Shown here: positions 18,058 to 27,585 of the stretch, piece after piece
How the letters are laid out: every line of letters starts with the position of its first letter
Numbering within the stretch: the first letter of the stretch is position 1
Assembly: GCA_937873715.1 (NCBI GenBank)
Contig: CALMYJ010000031.1
Location: 62,001 to 126,000, forward strand
From: an uncultured Chitinophagaceae bacterium
GTDB taxonomy: Bacteria; Bacteroidota; Bacteroidia; Chitinophagales; Chitinophagaceae
DNA: 64,000 bases
Reading direction: 5' to 3'
Notes under the pieces: generated by a model
Database searches by the model: none
What the model was told of the DNA's origin: nothing
What the model saw: the letters and a program-made list of their open reading frames with translations, nothing else
Translations under genes and position numbers: made by a program

Positions 18058-18933
18058 ATGCAATTATTAGACGGAAAAACGGTATCGCAAGCTGTAAAGC
18101 TGGGAATTAAAGACAAAACAACACAACTGAAAGCACAGGGAAAAAAACTGCCGCACCTGGCAGCCATACTGGTGGGCAACAATGGCGCCAGCGAAACCTA
18201 TGTGGCCAGCAAAGTAAAAAGCTGCGAAGAAGTGGGCTTTAAAAGTACTTTAATAAGACTGGATGAGGCAGTAGCTGAATATGAATTGTTTGAAGCTATC
18301 GAGCGCCTGAATACAGATAATGATGTAGATGGCATACTGGTACAATTACCCCTGCCCAAACATATCAGCGAAGAAAAAGTGATTAACCTGATACATCCCG
18401 GTAAAGATGTGGATGGCTTTCACCCGGTAAGTGTGGGCAAAATGGTATTAGGGCAACCTTCGTTTATACCCGCCACTCCTTACGGTATCATCATGATGCT
18501 GGAGCATTATAAAATTGATACAAAGGGCAAACATGCCGTAGTAATTGGCCGCAGTAATATTGTAGGCCGCCCCATCAGCATACTGCTTAACCGTAACGCC
18601 TACCCCGGTAATTGTACGGTAACGGTTTGCCACAGCCATACCCCCAACCTTAAAGAAATTTGCCTGCAGGCCGATATCATTGTAGCCGCCCTGGGCAGGC
18701 CGCAGTTTTTAACGGCCGATATGGTAAAGCAGGATGCAGTAGTAATTGATGTGGGTATTACCCGTGTGCCCGATGCCAGCAAAAAAAGCGGCTTTGCCAT
18801 CAAGGGTGATGTACACTTTGAAAGCGTGGCACCCAAATGCAGCTATATCACACCCGTGCCCGGTGGCGTGGGGTTGATGACGATTGCAGCGCTGCTGATG
18901 AATACTTACAATGCCTGTTTGGCTAAGGGGTAA
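18058..18933 (+). CDS. folD: Bifunctional methylenetetrahydrofolate dehydrogenase / cyclohydrolase
   Basis: Interconverts 5,10-methylene-, methenyl- and 10-formyl-tetrahydrofolate, supplying one-carbon units for purines and formyl-Met. The 291-residue length is normal. Visible motifs are TYVASKVK with Tyr48 and Lys52 (the YxxxK catalytic pair), VQLPLP (95-100), [10 protein letters not shown] (114-123), the NADP-binding GRSNIVGRP, and the C-terminal TPVPGGVG. It heads a plus-strand run followed by queE 101 bases later. Confidence 0.97.
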   Translation: MQLLDGKTVSQAVKLGIKDKTTQLKAQGKKLPHLAAILVGNNGASETYVASKVKSCEEVGFKSTLIRLDEAVAEYELFEAIERLNTDNDVDGILVQLPLPKHISEEKVINLIHPGKDVDGFHPVSVGKMVLGQPSFIPATPYGIIMMLEHYKIDTKGKHAVVIGRSNIVGRPISILLNRNAYPGNCTVTVCHSHTPNLKEICLQADIIVAALGRPQFLTADMVKQDAVVIDVGITRVPDASKKSGFAIKGDVHFESVAPKCSYITPVPGGVGLMTIAALLMNTYNACLAKG

Positions 18934-19034
18934 AGCTTGAGGTAACCGCCATTACCACTTTAATCAACATCGTTGCGTCGCACACTTGTACGGCATCTTT
19001 TTACGCAGCCGCCCGATGTATAAAATTTTTTTAT

Positions 19035-19670
19035 TTGAATAACACAGCCGCCATCCACACAGCAGCGCTTCCAGTGATGGAACATTTTTACACCTTACAG
19101 GGCGAAGGGTATCACCAGGGCCGTGCCGCTTATTTCATTCGCCTGGGTGGCTGCGATGTGGGCTGTGTGTGGTGCGATGTAAAAGAAAGCTGGGATGCTG
19201 CCGCCCATCCTTTAATGACGATAGACGAGATTGTACATGCTGTAACCACTAATACCCCTTCGGGCAAAAGCACACTTGTAGTGATTACCGGCGGCGAGCC
19301 ACTCATGCACAACCTTGATGCATTAACCCATGCTTTGCAAAATGCCGGTTTTGAAACCAATATCGAAACATCCGGTTCGCATCCGCTCAGCGGCTCCTGG
19401 AACTGGGTGTGCCTGTCGCCCAAAAAATTTAAAGCACCCCTGCCCGAAGTACTCCCACATGCCAGCGAATTAAAAGTGGTGGTATTTAACCAATCGGATT
19501 TCGCCTGGGCCGAAAAATATGCCGCACTCGTTTCGCCCCAATGCAAATTGTACCTGCAGCCCGAGTGGGATAAAGCGGCCATCGTTACACCAACGATTAT
19601 TGAGTATATCAAACAGCATCCTCAATGGGAGTTGTCGCTGCAACTGCATAAGTACATTAATGTGCCATAA
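19035..19670 (+). CDS. queE: 7-carboxy-7-deazaguanine synthase (radical SAM)
   Basis: Converts 6-carboxy-tetrahydropterin to 7-carboxy-7-deazaguanine in the queuosine pathway. The radical-SAM cluster motif GGCDVGCVWC gives cysteines 40, 44 and 47 (CxxxCxxC). VITGGEPLMH is the SAM-binding GGE motif. The start chosen is TTG at 19035, because the first ATG (19077) would remove LPV, which normally precedes MEHFYTLQGEG; the ATG start remains possible. The 3' end of this gene is partly duplicated just downstream. queA, a later step of the same pathway, lies about 37 kb away. Confidence 0.93.
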   Translation: MNNTAAIHTAALPVMEHFYTLQGEGYHQGRAAYFIRLGGCDVGCVWCDVKESWDAAAHPLMTIDEIVHAVTTNTPSGKSTLVVITGGEPLMHNLDALTHALQNAGFETNIETSGSHPLSGSWNWVCLSPKKFKAPLPEVLPHASELKVVVFNQSDFAWAEKYAALVSPQCKLYLQPEWDKAAIVTPTIIEYIKQHPQWELSLQLHKYINVP

Positions 19671-19690
19671 AATTCATCTGCGCATCTGCG

Positions 19691-19818
19691 GCCAAAAAAT
19701 ATGCCGCACTGGTTTCGCCCAAATGCAAACTGTACCTGCAGCCGGAGTGGGATAAAGCTGCAACTGCATAATTGCATTAATGTGCCCTAATATTCATCTG
19801 CGTATCTGCGGCTAAAAA
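19691..19818 (+). repeat. Degenerate partial duplicate of the queE 3' end
   Basis: Bases from about 19691 to 19757 match queE bases about 19511-19578 (offset about 182, a few substitutions). The copy then jumps and bases 19757-19813 match 19637-19693 (offset exactly 120), including the queE stop region and the following ATTCATCTGCG.ATCTGCGGC. About 60 bases of the original are missing from the copy. The motif ATTCATCTGCG(C/T)ATCTGCGGC closes both copies. The copy has no start and is a non-coding fossil. Confidence 0.85.
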
Positions 19819-19926
19819 CACACATAATGCCGAACCATTTAACCCTGCGCTGGTCATAATTGTTCATCAAATTTTGGCAAATAGTTTTTCATTTTTGTTG
19901 CTACCTTCATTGCACAACTTCTGACT

Positions 19927-21855
19927 ATGAAAAATTGCCGTAAAGCCATTTTTATATTTTTAATTTTTAATTTTTTATTCTCCACTTCTTATTGTCAGTG
20001 GTACGATCCCGATAAGGTAAATAAAAAAGCAGCCGCACTCAATGAAACAGCTTATGGCTATGCTACCGATGGAAATTATAAAAGCGCTATCGCCAACCTG
20101 AATGCAGCCATCGCTATTGAACCAAAATTTGTAGATGCCTGGCTTTCCAAAGCAGGAATTTATGCGAATATGCGGCGGTACGATTCTTCTGTATTTTGCT
20201 TTCAACAATCAATGGAACTGGATTCAGTTTATGCTTCTGTTTTTTTATTGCCCTACAGTATTTCACTGGCCGGGCTGGGGCAGTTTCAAAGAGCGCTGGA
20301 TGTGATAAATGTTTTTTTAGAGAATAAAACATTGAATCCCCATAGTATAAAAGCCGGTAACTACCGCAAACGTACATACGAATTTGCAGTAGCCTACGAA
20401 AAAGAACACCCGGCAGGCAATTATGTGTTTGCACCAAAAAATCCCGGCGACAGCATCAATTCTATTTACCCGGAGTATTATCCTTCGCTTACCATCGATG
20501 GTAAGCAACTGGTGTTTACCCGGCGGGGCGACAGGGATGAAGATTTTTTTGAAAGCCGCCTTGAAAACGGTGTGTGGAGCAAAGCTGCGCCGCTTGAGGG
20601 TAAAGTAAATACTGCCTTTAATGAAGGCGCACAAAATATTTCGCTCGATGGGCAGTGGCTCATTTTTACCGGCTGCAATTACCCGGAGGGCTACGGCAGT
20701 TGTGATTTGTATATTTCCTACAAAATGAAAAACGGCAACTGGAGCCAGGGCGAAAATATGGGGGGTATTATCAATACCGATTTTTGGGAGTCGGCACCAT
20801 CCTTATCGCCGGATAAACGCAGCCTGTATTTTAGCAGCAGCCAGCCCGGCGGCTATGGTGGTAAGGATATCTGGGTATCGCACCGCAGCGACAGGGGTAT
20901 TTGGGGCAGGCCCGTTAACCTTGGCCCGGCGGTAAATACAGCAGCCGATGAAAGCTGCCCTTTTATGTATGCCGATAACCAAACCTTGTTTTTCAACAGC
21001 AATGGCCATGATGGCTATGGCGGTACCGATTTGTATTTTACCAAAAAACAAACGGATGGCAATTGGGGCAAACCGGTAAACCTGGGCTACCCGGTAAACA
21101 CTATTGATGAAGAAGGCTCGCTGATTGTTACGGCCGATGGTGCTACTGCCTGGTATGCCAGCGAAGGCGTGGATTGCAGGGGAGCGCTGGATTTATATAC
21201 TTTTCAATTACGGGATGATATACGGCCGCCACGTACGCTTTGGGTAAAAGGCAAAGTATATGATGCCAAAACACAAAATGGCCTGCCCAGTACCGTAGAG
21301 CTTACCGACTTAAACAGCAGACAGTTGCTAAGCCGGGTGCAAACGGATGAAGAAGGCAATTACCTTACCACCCTGCCTGTTGGCAGCAACTACGCCTTTA
21401 ATGTTAACAGGAAGGGCTACCTGTTTTTTTCAGAAAATTATGCTTTGGCCGTTAATAGTGTTGATACTGTATTTACAGCCGATATTCCCCTGCAGCCTAT
21501 AGCACCCGGTGCTGCCATAGTACTTAAAAATATTTTCTTCGATACAAAAGAAGCCGTGCTGAAGCCGGAATCGATGGCTGAACTGGATAAGGTGGTACAA
21601 CTGATGACCGATAACCCCAACCTGAAAATTTTAATCAGCGGGCATACGGATAATATCGGCCGGCCGCAGGATAACCTTACCCTGAGTAATGCCCGTGCTG
21701 CGGCTGTTATAAAATATCTTTTCAGCAGCGGTGTTATTGCTAAAGAGAGAGTGGAAGCCAAAGGCTTTGGCGCCTCCAAGCCTGTTGCAGATAATACCAC
21801 CGAAGCAGGCAGGGCTAAAAACAGGCGTACGGAGTTGAGTGTGGTGAGTAATTAG
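19927..21855 (+). CDS. OmpA-family protein with TPR, PD40 propeller and CRD (PorE-like)
   Basis: A 642-residue periplasmic/outer-membrane protein with a signal peptide (1-23). Domain order: TPR repeats (about 30-130, ALNETAYGYATDGNYKSAI), a PD40/WD40-like propeller (about 170-440; blades such as SLSPDKRSLYFSSSQPGGYGGKDIW), a carboxypeptidase-regulatory-like domain (about 444-530, VKGKVYDAKTQNGLPSTVEL) and an OmpA-C peptidoglycan-binding domain (about 535-642, ISGHTDNIGRPQDNLTLSNARA). This order is that of PorE, which anchors the type IX secretion machinery to peptidoglycan. Paralogues with the same order are common, so PorE itself is not proven. Confidence 0.85.
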   Translation: MKNCRKAIFIFLIFNFLFSTSYCQWYDPDKVNKKAAALNETAYGYATDGNYKSAIANLNAAIAIEPKFVDAWLSKAGIYANMRRYDSSVFCFQQSMELDSVYASVFLLPYSISLAGLGQFQRALDVINVFLENKTLNPHSIKAGNYRKRTYEFAVAYEKEHPAGNYVFAPKNPGDSINSIYPEYYPSLTIDGKQLVFTRRGDRDEDFFESRLENGVWSKAAPLEGKVNTAFNEGAQNISLDGQWLIFTGCNYPEGYGSCDLYISYKMKNGNWSQGENMGGIINTDFWESAPSLSPDKRSLYFSSSQPGGYGGKDIWVSHRSDRGIWGRPVNLGPAVNTAADESCPFMYADNQTLFFNSNGHDGYGGTDLYFTKKQTDGNWGKPVNLGYPVNTIDEEGSLIVTADGATAWYASEGVDCRGALDLYTFQLRDDIRPPRTLWVKGKVYDAKTQNGLPSTVELTDLNSRQLLSRVQTDEEGNYLTTLPVGSNYAFNVNRKGYLFFSENYALAVNSVDTVFTADIPLQPIAPGAAIVLKNIFFDTKEAVLKPESMAELDKVVQLMTDNPNLKILISGHTDNIGRPQDNLTLSNARAAAVIKYLFSSGVIAKERVEAKGFGASKPVADNTTEAGRAKNRRTELSVVSN

Positions 21856-21910
21856 TATTTTCATGTCATACCTTACTTTGTAGAAACATTTCTTCAAATT
21901 AGCTGCGATA

Positions 21911-23008
21911 ATGACCGCCGACCTGCTTTACCAAATTGCCCTCACTCTTGTGCCCAATATTGGCAGTGTACATGCCAAGGCGCTGGTAAATATTTATGGC
22001 AGCGCATCTGCCGTATTTAAAGCAAAGAAAAAAGAACTGGAAACGATTGAAGGTATCGGTACAGTAAGGGCAGGTTGTATCAAATCTTTCACCGATTTTA
22101 CCAGCAGTGAAGCTGAAATAAAATTTATTGAGCAGTACAAAATCACCCCATTATTTATTACTGATGCAGCTTATCCGCAGCGCCTGCTGCAATGCTATGA
22201 CAGTCCTGTATTACTCTACTACCGTGGCACTGCAGATTTGAATGCCAATAAAATTGTGGCGGTTGTGGGCACCCGCAGTAATACCGATTATGGTAAAATA
22301 GTTTGCGAAAAATTAATTGACGATCTGGCTGCTGAAAATATTATTGTGTTGAGCGGACTTGCCTTTGGCATAGATACAATAGCCCACAAGGCCGCACTGA
22401 AAAATAACCTGCAAACCGTTGGGGTGCTGGCGCATGGTTTGGATACCATGTATCCGGCGCAAAATAAAACGCTGGCCAAACAAATGCTGCAGCAGGGTGG
22501 ACTGATTACAGAATATCCAAGCAATACCAACCCGGATAAACAAAATTTTCCCCGCCGAAACCGTATTGTGGCGGGCATGTGCGATGCACTGGTAGTAATG
22601 GAAACCGGCAAAAAAGGTGGCTCACTTATTACGGCCGAACTGGCCAATAGTTACAATAAAGATGTATTTGCCATACCTGGCCGTATAATTGATAACAAAA
22701 GCGAAGGCTGTAATTACCTGGTTAAAAACAATAAGGCATCCTTAATAACCGGTGCTGCCGATTTAATGGAAATGATGAATTGGGTTGTTACAAAAAAACC
22801 GGTTAATAAGCAACGGGAGTTGTTTATTGAACTAAGCCCGGATGAAAAAATCGTGGTAGATATTTTGCAACAGCAACCACAGTTACATATAGACGATTTA
22901 TATTTTAAAAGTGGCCTTAACAGCAGTGCCGTTGCTGCTGCCCTGCTGCTGCTCGAAATGCAGGGTATTGTGGGCAGCATGCCAGGTAAAATGTATAAGC
23001 TGTTATAA
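21911..23008 (+). CDS. dprA: DNA-processing protein DprA
   Basis: Loads RecA onto incoming single-stranded DNA during natural transformation. The 365-residue protein has an N-terminal helix-hairpin-helix/SAM-like part (LVPNIGSVHAKALVNIYGS), the Rossmann-like core with VAVVGTRSNTDYG, LSGLAFGIDTIAHKAAL and FPRRNRIVAGMCDALVV followed by GKKGGSLITAELA, and a C-terminal winged helix (about 305-365, DEKIVVDILQQQPQLHIDDL). It lies 55 bases after the PorE-like gene on the same strand. Confidence 0.96.
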   Translation: MTADLLYQIALTLVPNIGSVHAKALVNIYGSASAVFKAKKKELETIEGIGTVRAGCIKSFTDFTSSEAEIKFIEQYKITPLFITDAAYPQRLLQCYDSPVLLYYRGTADLNANKIVAVVGTRSNTDYGKIVCEKLIDDLAAENIIVLSGLAFGIDTIAHKAALKNNLQTVGVLAHGLDTMYPAQNKTLAKQMLQQGGLITEYPSNTNPDKQNFPRRNRIVAGMCDALVVMETGKKGGSLITAELANSYNKDVFAIPGRIIDNKSEGCNYLVKNNKASLITGAADLMEMMNWVVTKKPVNKQRELFIELSPDEKIVVDILQQQPQLHIDDLYFKSGLNSSAVAAALLLLEMQGIVGSMPGKMYKLL

Positions 23009-23155
23009 AAACAAGGGGAGGTTTGGGGTAGTGTTGTGCTGGTTGGTAATGTGGCCGATTTTATCACAGAATTTGATAAGAAAATCTACTGTTTATTCAT
23101 CTAAAAATGTTGATCGTATTTTTGTCATCAGAAATATAGCCAAACCTAATATTGC

Positions 23156-23169
23156 CGCCGGTACTTTTT
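23156..23169. repeat. Short imperfect direct repeat, left copy
   Basis: CGCCGGTACTTTTT here matches CGCCGGTGCTTTTT at 24006-24019 with one difference. The two copies bracket the frameshifted orphan gene almost exactly. At 14 bases the match could be chance. Confidence 0.35.
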
Positions 23170-23985
23170 AGCTCTTTATATAGTCGTTCCATAAGTCAAA
23201 TTGCTTTGCAGTTGTCAGTAACTTCATCCATTCGTTTTCATCTGTAATTGGTGCAACAATGGTAAACTCGTCTGCAAGTTTCCAGTTTGAGGGCAACATG
23301 GTGTTGAGTATTTCATTTGTAATCATTATCAGCTCTTTCTCTGATATATCAAGCAGGATATAATCATATTTGTCAATGATGCAGTTGGTTTTGTTTGTAA
23401 GCAGTTTCATTATTTTTCTGTCCTTATCTGAATTGCCTACTTCCATGATGTTTCCATATTCAAAGTTGGGTAGTTGATAATTGACGGTTAAAATAATGTC
23501 AAATATTTTATCTCTCAGTTGTTCGCTCTTAAGCCCTTTAAGATGTTCATATAAGCGTTTGCCAAAGTAAACTTTTCTAATTGGTCCATAAATGGCAAAA
23601 TCTTCTCTTTCTCTTAATAGTAGTTGAATGGTTTCGCAGTCGTGTATTTCAGTATTAGCTATTGTATCGTTGTCAAAAATCGGCAAGTTGAAAACCTGTT
23701 CTTCGTTTTCATTAATAATAATGCCGTCTGTTAACTTTAAAATCTCTTCTACTATTTTATTGGTAAGGTCGTAGTCGTATTTATTTGAAAGAATAGTATT
23801 TCTAACTTCAATGTAGCCTTGATCAATCGTAATGTCAAACCTCTGGTGGATTTTCCGTTAATCCAGAAGTAAATTACGTTTTCACCCCTGGCCTCGTATG
23901 TTGCACCTTCAATAGTTGCAACGAATTTGTTAAGCCTTGCAACATCAAGAGGGCTCTTGATAATTATGTTATGAATTAGGCTCAT
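23168..23985 (-). pseudogene. Frameshifted hypothetical gene
   Basis: Two reading frames join into one protein of about 272 residues. The first runs from ATG at 23985 (MSLIHNIIIKSPLDVARLN) to GKSTRG near base 23840; the second continues FDITIDQGYIEV and stays open to the stop at 23168 (ending WNDYIKS). One inserted base near 23840 would restore the frame, so this is a single-base deletion or a sequencing error. The protein is acidic with no recognised family. The DNA reads AT-richer than its neighbours, and a short direct repeat flanks the unit, so it may be acquired. Confidence 0.7.
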
Positions 23986-24005
23986 TTTTTAGTTTTTTAT
24001 CTTAT

Positions 24006-24019
24006 CGCCGGTGCTTTTT
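24006..24019. repeat. Short imperfect direct repeat, right copy
   Basis: CGCCGGTGCTTTTT, the partner of the copy at 23156-23169. It lies about 20 bases upstream of the orphan gene's start and between that gene and nhaD. Confidence 0.35.
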
Positions 24020-24052
24020 TTATGCTTGGTACCAACAGCAGTATTGGCGATA

Positions 24053-25321
24053 CTAAAGCAAAGTTTGCAGCATAAATACAGCAATGCCGGCGGCAAAACC
24101 TGCCAGCGCAATCCAGGTAATTTTTTTAAGGTATTGAATAAAATCAATTTTTTCGATACCCATAGCGGCTACACCCGCTGCCGAGCCAATGATGATGCTG
24201 CTGCCGCCTGTGCCCGTAGTGAGCGCCAAAAATTTCCAGAAATCATGGTCGGTGGGGAAGCTGCTTAAATCGTACATACCCTGTGCGGCGGCTACTAATG
24301 GCACATTATCTACAATGGCCGAAATAATGCCCAAAGCTGTGCCAATTAAATAAACATTGCCCAGAGAAGCGGTTAAAAAGTCGGCCATTTGCTTTAAAAT
24401 ACCATAGCTCTGCAGGGCGCTAACAGCCAGCAGTATGCCAAGAAAGAAGAGAATGCTCGGGCTGTCAATTTTTTGCAGGGCATGTGTTACCGTATAGCGT
24501 TTTCTTTCTTTATGCGGCTTGTTGAAATGTATAAAAGATACCGTTACCCAAAGCAGGCTCAGCGACATAAGCACCCCCATAAATGGCGGCAGGTGTGTTA
24601 CCGTTTTAAATACCGGCACAAACAACAGCAGCGTAATACCCAGTATTAATATAAAATTGGCTTCACTGCGGTTTACAGCGCTTAACTCAACCGGTGCAGC
24701 AGCTTCAAATTTCTGCTTACGGAATTTGTTGCTAATAATCAGCAGCGGCACCAGGCATACGGCGAGGCTCGGTAAAAAGAGATGTACAATAATATTTTGC
24801 GCTGTGATCTGTCCGCCTATCCAAAGCATGGTAGTGGTTACATCGCCAAGTGGTGAAAATGCGCCACCGGCATTGGCAGCTATGATGACCATACAGGTAA
24901 ACCAGAAGCGGTCGTTTTTATCATCCAGTATTTTGGTGATTAAGGAGGTCATTACAATAGCTGTAGTAAGATTATCCAGCAAGGCAGAGAGAAAAAAAGT
25001 GAGCACAGCTATAATCCATAGCAGCTTTACCTTGCTTTTGGTTTTTATTTTACCTGTAATGATGGCAAAGCCATCGTAAATGTCGATCAGTTCTACAATA
25101 GTCATGGCACCAAGGAGGAAAAAAAGTATGGAGGCGATTTCGCCAAAATGGTGCAGCAGTTGTTCGTTGATGGATTCCTTATCCGGGGTGCTCAGTATAA
25201 GTATCGTCCAGCAAAGCACACCGGTGAGCAATGCGGTGGCAGCTTTATTGAGTTTTAACGGGTATTCAAGCGCTATGGCTAAATAACCTGCAATAAATAC
25301 AGTAATTATAAGTGCGGTCAT
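24053..25321 (-). CDS. nhaD: NhaD-type sodium/proton antiporter
   Basis: A 422-residue inner-membrane protein with about 11-13 hydrophobic segments. It exports Na+ (or Li+) in exchange for H+. Family features visible are FFLLGAMTIVELID, SALLDNLTTAIVMTSL with Asp-Asn-Leu-Thr-Thr in a membrane segment, AANAGGAFSPLGDVTTTMLW, and the second half-repeat IISAIVDNVPLVAA followed by TGTGGSSIIIGSAAG. The arrangement matches NhaD of the ion transporter superfamily. It is convergent with no close plus-strand gene and appears to be transcribed alone. Confidence 0.92.
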   Translation of the reverse strand: MTALIITVFIAGYLAIALEYPLKLNKAATALLTGVLCWTILILSTPDKESINEQLLHHFGEIASILFFLLGAMTIVELIDIYDGFAIITGKIKTKSKVKLLWIIAVLTFFLSALLDNLTTAIVMTSLITKILDDKNDRFWFTCMVIIAANAGGAFSPLGDVTTTMLWIGGQITAQNIIVHLFLPSLAVCLVPLLIISNKFRKQKFEAAAPVELSAVNRSEANFILILGITLLLFVPVFKTVTHLPPFMGVLMSLSLLWVTVSFIHFNKPHKERKRYTVTHALQKIDSPSILFFLGILLAVSALQSYGILKQMADFLTASLGNVYLIGTALGIISAIVDNVPLVAAAQGMYDLSSFPTDHDFWKFLALTTGTGGSSIIIGSAAGVAAMGIEKIDFIQYLKKITWIALAGFAAGIAVFMLQTLL

Positions 25322-25440
25322 TGTGTCAACTTTAATACGAATACGTTAATGGCAAGATAATGATTGTGTTTGCAAAGGAACGAATAATACTATTTAGTTG
25401 AGGTAGCTTTTATGGCTTTGCTATGATAATGCAAACAGCT

Positions 25441-26049
25441 TTAGCGCCAGGGCTGGCCGCTTACAAAGCGGTTGCCTTTTATATAAAAGCGGTAAGGCAG
25501 TGAGGCATCTTTACCGGCGCTTTCCACGCCAATACGTTTGCTGGTGCCAATATCACTATCGGCCATGGCGTAATGGTCATCCGCAATAAAAATATTTTTT
25601 CCGGTTAAAGCTATCCCTGAATGTTGCTTAGTAATACCCAATGCCCTGCCGGTATTGCCCGGGCCTTTGGTTAAAGTGTAATCAGCTTTTGCTTTACCAC
25701 TGCGTTGCAGCATTATTCCTATTCCATCTATTGGCTCTACTGCCCTTACCAGTACCGCATCCGGAACATCTTTTTTATTGGTAACCACATTGAACAAATG
25801 GTGCATGCCATAACAGATATATACATACGAAGTGCCCGGGCCGGAGTACATGTGTTCGTTTTTTGGCGTGCGCCTGCCACCAAAAGAGTGGGATGCTTTA
25901 TCGGTAACGGCAACGTATGCCTCTGTTTCTACGATACGGCCGCTGGTTAGCAGGCCATCAAATGTTGTTGTAATGATTTTCCCCAGCAACTCCTTTGCTA
26001 TTTGCACCACGTTGGGCCTGTTGTAAAAATCTACTGTTAATTTCTTCAA
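25441..26049 (-). CDS. DNA-3-methyladenine glycosylase (AAG/MPG family)
   Basis: A 202-residue base-excision repair enzyme that removes alkylated purines and related lesions. It shows LAKELLGKIITT-like early sequence, GRIVETEAYVA at 38-47 with the catalytic glutamate region, GPGTSYVYICYGMHHLFNVVT, AVLVRAVEPIDG and TKGPGNTGRALGI. All are typical of the AAG family, and the length is normal. The EI24 gene starts divergently 71 bases away. Confidence 0.95.
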   Translation of the reverse strand: MKKLTVDFYNRPNVVQIAKELLGKIITTTFDGLLTSGRIVETEAYVAVTDKASHSFGGRRTPKNEHMYSGPGTSYVYICYGMHHLFNVVTNKKDVPDAVLVRAVEPIDGIGIMLQRSGKAKADYTLTKGPGNTGRALGITKQHSGIALTGKNIFIADDHYAMADSDIGTSKRIGVESAGKDASLPYRFYIKGNRFVSGQPWR

Positions 26050-26120
26050 CTAATCTGTATTTTTATCGGCGAAGATACTGTGTAGTGCTTGTGCTTTGTA
26101 AATGTTCATCCTTTGAAACC

Positions 26121-26885
26121 ATGTTTAAAGAAATTATCATAGCCATACAATCGTACGCCGATGCTCATCGCTTTATTGTAAAGCATAAGCTCTGGCACTG
26201 GATTTTGATACCCGGGCTCTTGTATGCCATACTGTTTGCAGTGGGGATGTACTTTTTTTGGAAGAGCAGCGATATGGCCATACAATTCCTGCTGGATTAT
26301 TCGGGGCTGGGTCGCTGGCTGCGTACCGGTGCCGAAGGCTGGCTTAAATTTTTGTTTGTATTTGGTACAGTGATAGTGAAGATATTAATGATGCTGTTGT
26401 ACTTCTCTCTTTTTAAATACCTTTTTTTAATCATCGGCTCACCCATATTTGCCTACCTCAGCGAAAAAACAGAAGCTATCCTCGAAGGCAAAGATTTTCC
26501 CTTCAGCCTGCCGCAACTGCTGCATGATATTGTACGTGGTATAAAGCTGGCCTTGCGTAATACGCTTTGGCAAACCGTATATACCGTATCTATACTTATA
26601 CTTTCCTTTATTCCTTTTCTGGGCTGGTTTACGCCTTTTTTGGCCCTGCTGATTGAATGTTATTATTTCGGCTTTTCGATGCTCGACTACAGCAGCGAAA
26701 GACATAAGCTATCCACCACCGAAAGCATTGCCTTCATTGGCAAACACAAAGGACTGGCTATTGGCAATGGTATGGTGTTTTACCTCATGCACATGCTGGT
26801 ATTAGTGGGCTGGCTGCTGGCACCCACTTATGCTGTAGTGGCCGCCACTTTAAGTTTGTATAAAACAAAACAACTACAGGCATGA
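26121..26885 (+). CDS. EI24-domain integral membrane protein
   Basis: A 254-residue protein with about five hydrophobic segments; the EI24/CysZ-like pattern is seen in LWHWILIPGLLYAILFAVG, FLIIGSPIFAYLSEKTE and SFIPFLGWFTPFLALLIECYYFGFSMLDY. The frame is open further upstream, but ATG 26121 (MFKEIIIAIQSY) gives the normal family N-terminus and avoids overlap with the glycosylase gene. The function of these proteins in Bacteroidota is not established; CysZ homologues transport sulfate. Its stop overlaps the next start (ATGA), so it is coupled to the methyltransferase. Confidence 0.88.
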   Translation: MFKEIIIAIQSYADAHRFIVKHKLWHWILIPGLLYAILFAVGMYFFWKSSDMAIQFLLDYSGLGRWLRTGAEGWLKFLFVFGTVIVKILMMLLYFSLFKYLFLIIGSPIFAYLSEKTEAILEGKDFPFSLPQLLHDIVRGIKLALRNTLWQTVYTVSILILSFIPFLGWFTPFLALLIECYYFGFSMLDYSSERHKLSTTESIAFIGKHKGLAIGNGMVFYLMHMLVLVGWLLAPTYAVVAATLSLYKTKQLQA

Positions 26886-27580
26886 GTGCTACTGTTTTTT
26901 TAATTCCATCGGTGCTGGATGAAGCAGCCACGCATACCATACCGCTTTATGTGATGAAGGCCGTATTGCAATGCCAGGTAATTTTTGCCGAAAACGAACG
27001 TACGGCAAGGCGGTTTTTAAAAAGCCTCAACAAAAATATTGTTATCGATAATTATGAATGGTATGCCATTCATAAAGCAGAGGAAATGCAAAAGCAGGCA
27101 TTTCAGCAAAAGATAAAAGAAGGTAAAAATATTGCCATCATTAGTGAAGCAGGTTGCCCCGGCATTGCCGACCCCGGGCAGGTATTGGTGGCGCTGGCGC
27201 AGGATATGCAGGCCACTGTAAAACCTTTAGTGGGGCCAAGCTCCATATTGCTGGCTTTAATGGCCAGTGGTATGAATGGCCAGCGCTTTGAATTTTTAGG
27301 CTACCTGCCGGTAGATGCTGCAGAAAGGATAAAAGCTATAAAAGAAATTGAGCAGGCATCGCAGCAAAAAAACAGCACACAAATTTTTATTGAAACGCCT
27401 TACCGCAACGACCAGTTGGTTGAAGCTATACTTAAAGCCTGTAAACCTGCTACAAAACTTTGTATTGCGGCTGAACTAACCGGAGCTAACGAGCAGGTGC
27501 AAACGAAAACGGTGGCTCAATGGCGCCAGCAAAAAATCAGCCTGCATAAAAAGCCAGTGATATTTTTATTGCAGGCTTAA
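26882..27580 (+). CDS. SAM-dependent tetrapyrrole-methylase-fold methyltransferase (RsmI-like)
   Basis: A 232-residue protein of the fold shared by RsmI and cobalamin-pathway methylases. It reads FAENERTARRFLKSL, then IAIISEAGCPGIADPGQ (RsmI has SDAGTPLISDPG), LVGPSSILLALMASG and FIETPYRNDQL. RsmI 2'-O-methylates C1402 of 16S rRNA. This is the shorter Bacteroidota variant, lacking the RsmI C-terminal domain, so its exact target is uncertain. It overlaps the EI24 gene by four bases. Confidence 0.88.
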   Translation: MSATVFLIPSVLDEAATHTIPLYVMKAVLQCQVIFAENERTARRFLKSLNKNIVIDNYEWYAIHKAEEMQKQAFQQKIKEGKNIAIISEAGCPGIADPGQVLVALAQDMQATVKPLVGPSSILLALMASGMNGQRFEFLGYLPVDAAERIKAIKEIEQASQQKNSTQIFIETPYRNDQLVEAILKACKPATKLCIAAELTGANEQVQTKTVAQWRQQKISLHKKPVIFLLQA

Positions 27581-27585
27581 GGTTA

